Origin: Plotosus lineatus
Lineage: Eukaryota > Chordata > Actinopteri > Siluriformes > Plotosidae
Direction of reading: 5' to 3'
Length of the DNA stretch: 64,000 bases
Assembly (NCBI GenBank): GCA_024760905.1
Contig: JALRMN010000028.1
Span: forward strand, 80,001-144,000
In this document: positions 56,010-64,000 of the stretch, in pieces
How the letters are laid out: every line of letters begins with the position of its first letter
Numbering within the stretch: the first letter of the stretch is position 1
Made by a program: the position numbers and the translations under genes
The notes under the pieces: generated by a model
Database searches by the model: none
What the model saw: only the letters and a program-made list of their open reading frames with translations
Told to the model about the DNA's origin: nothing

Positions 56010-56606
56010 AAACCTGTCTTGTACCCCCAAAATGTACCTCTTGCCTTGTCTTCTTTCTGACACGTCCATGTCTGCAAGGTCCATTGTCATGTGTCTGAAT
56101 GGCCCTCTGGGGTATGGAATGTGACTTATTGGCACCATGAAATGTTTCTTGATGTTCCATGTTGTGCAGAGCTCATATGTGCATAGAAATTTATCTACCA
56201 TTCCTGCCAGGCATGGAGACCACCACTCTTTCCTAATTGTTTCAATAATTTTTCTCCTGTCGCAGTGATGTATCCCATGTTCCTCTTTGATTAGCATTGG
56301 AAGTAATCATATTGGGGCTCCCAATACTCCATCGAAACTTCTCCATCCTCCTGCCTGCGAGTCAACCACTGCTCCCCTCTTTTTCCACAATTCCACTTCC
56401 TCTGCTGTGGTTACTCTCTGAAACAGTCTTCCATCATCTATTGTGGTCTGCATTGGTCTACCATTCTCTGGCTTGCCTATCATCATCATCATCGCACCCT
56501 TGCCTCCACTTTCTCCTGCTGCTGCCTCATTGCCTTTGCTCACAAATTCTCTGTCTGATCTGTGGCTTTTACATTTAACTATTGCCAATGACTTAGGGAG
56601 CATCAT
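56010..56606 (-). pseudogene. Old ERV: end of RNase H and start of integrase
   Basis: Minus strand: LPKSLAIVKCKSHRSDREFV with SKGNEAA is the RNase H end. Integrase zinc-domain remains follow (EEHGIHHCDRRKI, EWWSPCLAGMVDKFL, ELCTTWN, where the first Cys of the last pair looks changed to Tyr), then MTMDLADM with the first catalytic Asp. The core is cut by a LINE fragment near 55990. Confidence 0.72.
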
Positions 56607-57379
56607 TGCACCCAGTAGCTCTGAAATGGCTGCCTCAGGCAGAAAGTCATGGAAGAATGCTCAAGAGTCTGAGAAAGAAGGCCTCCAAGAGTTGCAACAC
56701 AGCCTGCATAAAAAAATTGCTGCAACTGAGATTGGCTGAGAGACTACGCAAGAAGCAGAGCAAGAAAAAGAAACAAAGAAAGGCTTTCTTCAGCAATCCA
56801 TTTCGATTCAGTTCAGACTTACTAGGAAAACATAGGAGTGGCAGGCTTGAATGTTTACAAGCAGAAATTAAAGGATGTATCAAACAGACACACAGTGCCT
56901 TGTCCAGAGCCATTCCATTAGAGGAACCCCATATCCAGAAGAGAAGCCAGAACCAGGAGTGCCATTTGATCTGTCTGATCTACAATTTGAAGAAATTAAG
57001 AAAGTTGTCAACAGCGCAAATATCAAAGCAACTTACTGCAGATGGAGGCATGATTTTGAGAACAGTACAGCTCACAGTCCCCTGGGAGGATAAGGTTGAC
57101 ATTTCTCACGAGCTGAAAGTAGCAAAGTACCAGAACTTGGTAGACGAAGCACACATCAAAGGGTGGCTAGTAAGCCTGATGCCAATTGAGGTTAGATGTA
57201 GGGGCTTTGTCACATCAACAACAAGGAACTTCATTTGCAGGTTAGGCCTTTCCCCGTACCACTACAAAAAGGCAATCAAGGCCATAAGTGCCTCAGCAGA
57301 GTCAAGCTCGAGATGGCTATGGATTAAAAGGAGGAATGAGTGGTCTCAGCCAATCAAAAGCCGGGGGAGTGCCATGTAG
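56606..57379 (+). CDS. Open frame joining LINE linker to restriction-like endonuclease part
   Basis: The 257-codon frame is open through the deletion joint (around codons 140-150). Residues 1-135 are Lys/Arg-rich linker. Residues about 150-257 match the C-terminal block of R2/NeSL-like LINEs: LTVPWEDKVD, AKYQNLVDEAHIKGW, VRCRGF and SSRWLWIKRRNEW. The nuclease part normally nicks the target. The usual Pro-Asp before the strand is altered to ADGG. Nothing shows that it is expressed; the open frame may be chance. Confidence 0.6.
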   Translation: MHPVALKWLPQAESHGRMLKSLRKKASKSCNTACIKKLLQLRLAERLRKKQSKKKKQRKAFFSNPFRFSSDLLGKHRSGRLECLQAEIKGCIKQTHSALSRAIPLEEPHIQKRSQNQECHLICLIYNLKKLRKLSTAQISKQLTADGGMILRTVQLTVPWEDKVDISHELKVAKYQNLVDEAHIKGWLVSLMPIEVRCRGFVTSTTRNFICRLGLSPYHYKKAIKAISASAESSSRWLWIKRRNEWSQPIKSRGSAM

Positions 57380-57605
57380 GTGCACCTACAATCTACCTCA
57401 GCAGCACCTAGCCAATCAAGTTAAAAAAGTAGTGAGTGTTTATGCCTACATCAGATCTACAAAACATGCAGTTGGAAGCCAGTCTGCGGGTGAAGACAGT
57501 TTCTGTCTTTGCTGCCCCACTCAGGTGAAGAGTTCAGGTTTAGGGGTGAAACGCTGATGACCCTGAGATACCTGCTAAAGATGTAGACTAAGCATAGAGA
57601 TTGAC
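56607..57605 (+). mobile_element. LINE with restriction-like endonuclease, RT deleted
   Basis: Plus-strand remains of a different LINE type: a basic linker (KKKQRKAFFSNPF, LLGKHRSGRLEC) joined directly to the C-terminal nuclease region (QLTVPWEDKVDISHELK). The 3' UTR then follows (GTGAAGACAGTTTCTGTC.. GTGAAACGCTGATGACCC). The entire RT is missing. It lies inside the old ERV RNase H region. Confidence 0.75.
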
Positions 57606-57609
57606 AAAA

Positions 57610-57993
57610 TAACTACCTGCCCGAAGTTGCAGATGCCACAAAGCCTACCAAGCTTTGCATAGCGATGCATCATGGATGTTTTCAGAAACTGTACATGTCC
57701 TTCCTGCTCTCATTTTGCATGCTGCAGTAAGCACTGTTTTCTGCCAATTGGTCTGAGCATGGCTGTGGGATTGCCAGTGCCCTCACCATGTTGAATTTGT
57801 TGGCTTCTTTATCATACTGTACAAATGAGTACCCCGCCTTGTTACCATTGCCACTGCAAACACATGATCCATCCACAACGAATACACACTGTGTGTTTTG
57901 CAACAGTTCTACCTCAAAATCTGATCTGGCTTTGAGGTATTTCTCTGTTTCTGAAATGCAGGCATGCGGTGTACCCTCCTCTGGGAGGGTCAA
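57610..57993 (-). pseudogene. Old ERV RNase H, first part
   Basis: Minus strand: VFVVDGSCVCSGNGNKAGYS has the first catalytic Asp of RNase H, followed by IPQPCSDQLAENSA. A frameshift then leads to C-GICNFGQ-like sequence just before the LINE insertion. Confidence 0.75.
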
Positions 57994-58239
57994 TCTGTCT
58001 GTGTGGTTTATTGTACGGCGTTTCTCAATTGTCAGTTCTGGAGCTGCTAAAATGACATTGTAGCCTGTTCTTCAGGCATTCGTTATCAGACATTTCTGGA
58101 TGGTCAACAGTGCATGCAAGGCATGTGAGGTGCACAGGGTCACAGACAGTCCCGAGAAGGACAGCATTTCTTGAACTGTTTGAGGTTTTGGTGCCCTTGA
58201 AATGGACTCCAGATGCTCTGGTGAGAATTTTGATGTAGT

Positions 58240-58851
58240 GCCTTTGAGCACTCTACCAAAATACTCGACCTTTCACTGGCAGAATTGCAATTTCTCCTTG
58301 GACACCCTTTGCCCATTTTCCGCCAAAATTTTCAGAGCCTGTAATGAGTTCTGCACACACTGCTCCTTTGTTTGGATACAAATTAAAAGATCATTGACAT
58401 ACTGAACAAGGGTACTGTACATGTCCAGACCAGTCAGGTCTCTCACCAATACTTGATTAAAAATAGATGGACTTTCAAAGTATCCCTGTGGTATCCCAGT
58501 ATAAGTGTACTGTACTGTTGTCCGCCGTAAGTAAATGCAAACTGGAATTGTGAATCTGGATGCAGTGGTACACTAAAGAATGCTGAACATAGGTCAATTA
58601 CCTACAATGTTAGACAACAGGGTGTGTGAATCAGAGACCATGGGATTTTCTGCTATCACCACATGGTTTATTGACCTTAGAATGTGGACCAGTCTCCATT
58701 TATCACAATTTAGTTTTCTGACCAGAAAAATAGGAGTGTTGCACTGGCCTTTCATTAGGATCAGTACCCTTGCCTTTACTAGTCCCTCAATAGTTGGTTT
58801 TATTACTGTTACTGCATCTGTTGATAGTGGATACTGCCCCTGGTATGGCAA
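58240..58851 (-). pseudogene. Old ERV reverse transcriptase
   Basis: Minus strand: QYPLSTDAVTVIKPTIEGLV, CNTPIFLVRK, WRLVHILRSINHVV (Ile for the usual Asp), then after a break YVNDLLI at 58401-58390. This is the YVDD box with Asn in place of the first catalytic Asp. It ends near LQFCQ. It is inactive. Confidence 0.78.
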
Positions 58852-58880
58852 TTGTACGCCAGGTTTAAGTTGAACTTTAA

Positions 58881-59760
58881 CTAACCATGCTGACTAAATA
58901 AGTTAGATGTAAAAATGTTCGATGTTTGGAGCATTGCTGCTCTGGCACCTGCATTAGTGCTCTTTCCCTCTGTGAGCTCTAGTTCACCAGTGGTTTGGGT
59001 TAGCTGTTTCTCTTTCCCTACTTTCCATTCTTCTATCCTACTTATCAAAATTGTCTGTGGTCTCCCATCATCAACTACAGTCCTCTCTATCCTAAGAAAC
59101 CTTCTGTCTGAAGACATACTTGTTCCCTGTGCTATATGTGTCCATTGTGCCACCTGACTTGTTTCCCTTACCATTGGCTCTAGCTCTTTTGATTTAAAAT
59201 TGTGTCCGACCAGCAGGGAGATGTGGGGAGCAGAATCTGGGATCTGGTACCATTGGGTCAGCTGCAGGGGTAGTTGCACTACCACTGCTACCACTTAGTG
59301 TCCAATGATAAGACAAATGGTTGTCAATGTGTACCATGTCTTAGCTACTTGTTCATCCCACAAGGCTTCATGCTCTTTCTTCTTTCCTCCTTTGTCATAT
59401 ATCATTGTACAGTGGCATAGTTCCCTGCTAGGTTGACAGTCAGGTCACATTCTCATCAGCCAGGGCTTCCATCATTCATAGAGGTCTCGTATTCGACTTT
59501 GTGTGTTGTTCAGTTCCATCCAGAATACCTTGTCTAAGTTGGACGTCTCCATTTTCATTTCCATCATTGATACATTGTTGACTTCGATGTTCTGGGCGTT
59601 CTACCCACACTCCTCTTTCTCTACAGTGGACCATCTTGCAAAGCACATCTCTGCTCAGTAACTTTACTGGTGTGATGGGGCACAGTAGTAATGGTGCTTG
59701 TATGGTGATTCCTTGTATGATTAATTCTTGAGGCTGAGTAGGAGTTTGACTTTAAAATAA
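58881..59760 (-). pseudogene. Old ERV protease and pro-RT spacer
   Basis: Minus strand near 59720-59640: PLLLCPITPVKLLSRDVL is the protease C-terminal block (LLGRD with Gly changed to Ser). The frame 59294-58881 is the spacer before RT. The DSG active site is not visible. Confidence 0.6.
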
Positions 59761-60869
59761 CTGTCTACTTGCTTCAGTTGTATTTGGATGTTGTCCGTAA
59801 TATTTTCAAGTACGGGATTTTTAGCCAGTTCTGTAATGCTTAATCAGCCAAAGTTTCAGGCTTCCTTAAGGTGTGAATCGGGGCGGGGCCCATCAAGTAT
59901 ATAGTAAACGTATTCAAACGTGATGCCTTTGTACCGGATAGGAACACAGACCATTAATTAAAACAAGTACTTCTATAGTGTTACTTGAGTAATCTCCTTG
60001 GCTTTGGTGAAGTAGAACTATCAAGCCTAATGGACCTTTTAATGGTCTTTTGGACCTGTGATGAGGTTAGGCATCCCAGCCACCATGAGTCTCCACTGTC
60101 ATGTCAATGAGCATTGGTAAGAGTAGGATCTGTGTACCTAGGATCCAGCTGATTGTGCATACCAAACTGCCAAATTAGAAAAAGGACAAGAAAGTGGACC
60201 CCGCAAAGGGTTGTGGAGCACAACCAAGGCACAGTGAGACACACAGGACACTGCTGGCCATCCACTGCACCCTGACCTATCTCCAGCTGTCGTGACTATG
60301 TTGTGCCACTCGACCCAGATAGAACAGGATGAGGGAGTGAGGCTGTCAATATGCACAACTCTTCCTCACTTAAATCCAAGTCAAGTGTAAGTCATAACTT
60401 CACCCATAAACCACAACTCCAAGTCCTATGGTGATGGGTGAGTCGCAAAGCAGCAGGGGTGGATCCACTGGAAGCTGTAGTCATGGTTCTACACACAGGT
60501 GGCCCAGGACATAGGGTTCTTCTCTACTGGACCGAATCAGCAGTGGAGTTTGGCAGCCCCCTCAGCCCTCATTAGTATACCCTATGCTCATGTTCATGGA
60601 AGAAGGGGCTAGAAAAGGTGCCCTAAACATAGCCTGCTTCACTTCACCCTTGTCAGCAAATTGCAGCTGGCGGGCAGCCCTAAAAGCAGTCAAATAACAA
60701 GAAAGACAAAACAAATGAAGGTACTCAACAATGGCATGTGGAACACTAAGACTGACAGACCAGAAATGGGAACCGCACGAGATATAAACTCTTTTCCCAC
60801 AATTATTTAGAATTTAAAATTGTGGTACAACCAACCAGACAACATTTTGAATTGTGATGAAGTTTCTGG
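59761..60869. other. Unassigned; may contain decayed retroviral gag
   Basis: It lies where gag of the old antisense ERV would be, but I can identify no capsid or zinc-knuckle sequence. Confidence 0.35.
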
Positions 60870-61210
60870 CAGCACAGTGGTGTATTGTTTAGCACATCCG
60901 CCTCAGATACCTGGGTTCAATTCCCAACCAGCGCGTTTCTGTGTGGCATCAGGATATTCTGCCCGTGCTTGCATGGGTTTCCTTCGGGTACTCTGGTTTC
61001 CTCCCTGAGTCCAAAAACATAGTAGGTTAATTGGCTGTTGGTCAAATCTACCCTCTGTGTCAGTGTAAATGGTTGTGTGAGTGTTGGCCCTGCAATGGAC
61101 TGGTGAGCTGTTCAGGGTGTACCCTGCCCTCACCCATAGTCCGCTGAGATGGATGCCAGCCTCCCCATGACTCTAATTAGGATTAAGCGATTCAGAAAAT
61201 GCCTGAATGA
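60870..61210 (+). mobile_element. tRNA-headed SINE with L2-like tail, full length
   Basis: Head GGCAGCACAGTGGTGTATTG, B-box-like GGTTCAATTCC, body, then CTGTTCAGGGTGTACCCTGC, a CCGCTGAGATGGATGCC block and a tail CTGAATGAATTAATT. The head is of the 17043 type, but the tail is the module also found on SINEs with the other head. Confidence 0.8.
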
Positions 61211-61239
61211 ATTAATTAACAAATTAAGTTTCTCATATG

Positions 61240-61505
61240 ATTTGTATTTTTCTGGTTCGTACCAATTTAGGATGGGTTTCCCTTTTGGGCCTGGATTCTC
61301 TTCAGGTTTCTTCCTCGCATCGGCTGAAGGAGTCTTTCCTTGCCATCTTTGCCATGAGAGTACTCGATATGAATGGGGAGGGATTGAAGAAAATGTTTTT
61401 TTTTTCTCTTTTGTAGCTTGTAAACTCACACTTTTACTGTGTAAAGTTGCTTGCGACAATGTCAATTGTAAAAGTGCCATAGAAATAAAACTGAACTGAA
61501 TCGAG
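61240..61505 (+). mobile_element. LINE-type 3' end fragment
   Basis: TTTCTTCCTCGCATCGGCTG, TTCCTTGCCATC and an end AGAAATAAAACTGAACTGAA form a familiar fish LINE 3' UTR with a pentamer-like tail. No coding part is left. Confidence 0.6.
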
Positions 61506-61511
61506 TTATTA

Positions 61512-61797
61512 GGATAACGGGCTGGTGCCCACCTCATCCAATTCTGGGTGAGGGCAAAATATACCCTGGAGAGCTTGCCAGGCCATCACAGGGCAGAAAC
61601 ACACAGATGACTATCCAGCCTACTCTAGATGATAGTCGACAATGGTTCTTTTAGATGAAAATCTCTGTACAGATAGTGAGAGACATTACTGGCCATTGAT
61701 TAACCCAGTAAGCTGCACTCTTGATAGTGGGGACCTAACCCCTGTCCTTGGGCTCAGCAAGCCAGGAAACTACCACTGGGCCATCTCTGTCCCTTAT
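61512..61797 (-). mobile_element. Two antisense SINE parts
   Basis: 61512-61600 is a reversed L2-like tail (CCAATTCTGGGTGAGGGC). 61622-61797 is a reversed tRNA-headed SINE (AATGGTTCTTTTAGATG, then AACCCAGTAAGCTGCACTC, with its head near 61790). They may be one SINE of the chimeric type. Confidence 0.6.
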
Positions 61798-61869
61798 TAC
61801 TTTTTATTCGTTCTTCATTTTCTTAACCACTTAATCCTAATTCAGGGCACGGGTCCTCAGCCGACTCTG

Positions 61870-62115
61870 GACAAGAGAAGAGTACACCCTGGATGGCACC
61901 CGCTCTGGTTTAGAGTCAGGCATCCCTCTCCCTTCCATCTAGTTTCACATAGGCCAATGATGTCGAAGTTTATGTTGGCCAGTTCTCTTTCAAGATTGAT
62001 GACCTCTGAATCCTTAGAGAGAGTTCGCGGATTGTATGTGCCGATGTTTAGTTTCCAATTGCAGCCTGTCCGAACCCAGTGATTCTTAGCACCCTCTTCT
62101 CCTTCGTCCGACACC
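61870..62115 (-). pseudogene. LINE endonuclease N-terminal fragment
   Basis: Minus strand: LNIGTYNPRTLSKDSEV, then INFDIIGLCETRWKGEG with the metal-binding Glu. It is the first third of an apurinic-like endonuclease, in a LINE family different from the RTE copies. The stretch 62120-62460 may be its 5' UTR. Confidence 0.65.
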
Positions 62116-62463
62116 CTGCTACCGTAGGTGGCGACTTAAGAGCTGCTGGGGACTGAGGGCCTTTGATCATGTGTGCTAGTCATGGTCCAGGGTTTTTTTC
62201 CATACTCGCCACACTTGGCTGGTGCGGGTTGACGAAGGATTTGAAATCAGAGTTACCTTCTCTTAGCCTTTGCCTGAAGAGGGCACAACCTACAAGACAG
62301 CAGGTGGTTTAAAATTAGAGTTGCCTTCTCCTATCTCAGTGTGTGTGGCTAGCACTAGGCAGCACCGAGAGGCTACCCTACAGACAGCATGGGGACCAGT
62401 TCTACCAAGGGGACTTGATCCGTAGCCGACGAGCCTTAACCTGGGGTAGGTGCTACCCCTATA

Positions 62464-62868
62464 CTAGTCCTTCTCAAAAAATTAGCATATTGTGATAAAG
62501 TTCATTATTTTCTGGAATGTACTCATAAAAATTACCCATGATTGCGATTTTGAGTAATGAACCAGGCTGGGAGTTTTTAAAAGCCTCAGGAACCTTTTGC
62601 AGGTGTTTAGAGTTAATTGGTTGATTCAGATGATTAGGTTAATAGCTCGTTTAGAGTACCTTTTCATGATAGGCTAATTTTTTGAGATAGGGATTTTGGG
62701 TTTTCATGAGCTGTATGCCAAAATCATCAGTATTAAAACAATAAAACACCTGAAATATTTCAGTTGGGGTGCAATGAATCTAAAATATATGAAAGTTTAA
62801 TTTTTATCAGTACATTACAGAAAATAATGAACTTCATCACAATATGCTAATTTTTTGAGAAGGACTAG
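62464..62868. mobile_element. Tc1/mariner-type MITE, 405 bp, long inverted repeats
   Basis: Ends CTAGTCCTTCTCAAAAAATT and its complement are near-identical inverted repeats over about 75 bp, flanked by TA (62462-62463, 62869-62870). The interior is AT-rich and non-coding. It needs a transposase supplied in trans. Confidence 0.9.
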
Positions 62869-63180
62869 TACTGGCTGTGGATGCAGTTTAACGTCATACC
62901 CAGGACATTAGAAATTACACTACAGACAACTAAGGAACTACTCACATATACATGGGCATAAAGCTCAATATAAATATATACAAACATACGTCTATGTACA
63001 AATTCATTCATACAGTCCATACACATTTCTATATCTACCACAGTCACATATTCACCGATTCACACACACAGTCATGTGAAAAAAATTAGGACACGCCATT
63101 AAACAGTCAACTCTTTATTAATAAATGTTTACACAATGTCAACTTTTTGTTTTTATTTATTTATTTAAAACAAAGTGACT
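62869..63180. other. AT-rich, nothing recognised
   Basis: No supported gene or element. Confidence 0.4.
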
Positions 63181-63402
63181 AATGCAGCCGTGAGGGGGGG
63201 GGGCACAAACCAGTGTCTCTCCCTCACGCCAGTCCCAAGCCCGGATAAATGCAGAGGGTTGCGTCAGGAAGGGCATCCGGCGTAAAACAAATGCCAAATA
63301 AACTATGCGAATCACAAGAAAGAATAACATACCGGATCGGTCGAGGCCCAGGTTAACAACGACCGCCATCAGTGCCGTCAACCAACAGGGTGCTGATGGA
63401 AA
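63181..63402 (+). mobile_element. RTE LINE 5' UTR fragment, copy I
   Basis: ATGCAGCCGTGAGGGGGG, AGGAAGGGCATCCGGCG and ACCGGATCGGTCGAGGCCC match the 5' UTR of copies C and G, ending at GGTGCTGATGGAAATT just before the endonuclease start. Only the 5' end is present. Confidence 0.85.
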
Positions 63403-64000
63403 TTACCTACCCGCAGCAGACACGGTCCAGGGCCCAGTTCAGCATTGAGCAGGAGTTGAGAGTTCAGTATCGTGCGTTTTATTTGTCTATATTGTATGTC
63501 GTGGTTTGTCTTGTTTTGCTGGTTTCATGGGGCACTTTTCCTATTCTAAATTTCCATACGTAACACAATTGATAGTATCACATTCCTGAAAGTTGAGGTC
63601 CATCTTCCATTTATTTTGAGCAGATGGGGTAATCTCATTTTTGAGAGAAAAAAAAGCTAGAATAGGAACCACAACCCTTTCTGACAGTGAGAATAGCTTG
63701 CAACTGTGGTGGTATACATAGAAAATGGGTATATTTTGAGTGGAGATCCTAGTGAGCCATGGTTTTGGGACTGCATTTATCAGCCGAGAAATGTAATTTG
63801 GATATTATAGTCTAACTTCAACTCCTAAAGTGTTATAACTCCTATAGTATAGTGGGGCTACCATCTTCCTTCCCTATTTTTTAACACACTTAACATTATT
63901 TTTAAGCCACATTGTAATGTATTCTATTTTTATTCTGGGATTTCTCCAAATTGGTTGGTTCAATGTCTATTATAGTATCTGGTTCAAAACACTCACTGAA
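63403..64000. other. Unassigned, nothing recognised
   Basis: No supported gene or element up to the window end. Confidence 0.4.

Larger units (their letters stand above)
55991..59760 (-). mobile_element. Endogenous retrovirus pol, decayed, no LTRs seen
   Basis: Minus-strand remains run in order protease (about 59720-59640), spacer, RT (58851-58240), RNase H (57993-57610 and 56606-56500) and integrase (56297-56010). A LINE in the other orientation (56607-57605) splits RNase H. No gag, env or LTR is visible. Compared with the provirus at 41.3-49.4 kb it is much older. Confidence 0.75.

Noticed and set aside
55935..56297. One antisense gene of 120 codons
   Set aside because: It fuses old ERV integrase remains with LINE sequence from about 55990, so it is a chance joining.

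Overview
The window is vertebrate, most likely ray-finned fish, repeat DNA. The signs are RTE- and L2-type LINEs, two kinds of tRNA-headed SINE, Tc1 and hAT transposons, endogenous retroviruses, many dinucleotide microsatellites, and one broken exon resembling the alpha-3 (immunoglobulin C1) domain of fish MHC class I. I see no intact host gene, no RNA gene, no CRISPR array and no prokaryotic system. Almost every open frame belongs to a mobile element, and nearly all are broken.

Layout. 1-2.2 kb: RTE copy A (+). 2.2-3.7 kb: SINEs. 4.7-9.0 kb: a Tc1-like transposase gene split by an L2-like LINE (5091-8610). 9.6-16.4 kb: RTE copies B and C (+) and D (-), an internally deleted LINE of a second family (10110-11390, -), and a SINE broken by a 305-bp MITE. 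C and D form an inverted pair. 16.4-17.7 kb: first copy of a local duplication, carrying a 412-bp SINE with an 11-bp target duplication. 18-19.3 kb: broken copy of a multicopy protein family. 20-24.5 kb: SINEs and a decayed LINE. 25-28.9 kb: RTE copy E (-), inserted in TA repeats and followed by the 5' half of a Tc1-like element. 30.1 kb: MHC-like pseudo-exon. 31.2-32.7 kb: second copy of the duplication. 33.4-39.9 kb: RTE copy F, then a hAT-like element holding a TIR element, a SINE and full-length RTE copy G.

41.3-49.4 kb holds the best-preserved element, a complete class I (gamma/epsilon-like) endogenous retrovirus of 8,165 bp. It has paired 442-bp LTRs, a 5-bp target duplication, a primer-binding site matching tRNA-Trp, gag, pro-pol, env and a polypurine tract. 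Its LTRs are almost identical, yet gag, pol and env carry several stops and frameshifts. It sits inside a second copy of the TIR element found within the hAT.

50.9-52.9 kb: another LINE (-) with few lesions. 53.3-55.2 kb: RTE copy H (+). 55.4-59.8 kb: an older retroviral pol (-) interrupted by an internally deleted LINE with a restriction-like endonuclease domain. 60.9-64 kb: SINEs, LINE ends, a 405-bp MITE with TIRs of about 75 bp, and a 5'-only RTE fragment.

How the parts relate. The SINEs have no enzymes. One SINE type ends in the same 3' tail as the RTE elements, so RTE enzymes probably copied it; another ends in a different tail also seen on SINEs with another head. Nested insertions give a relative time order. 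I find no new functional system. The points most worth a second look are the tRNA-Trp provirus and its age paradox, the modular SINEs, the inverted RTE pair, the repeated loss of reverse transcriptase cores from LINEs, and the duplication that preserves an empty SINE site.
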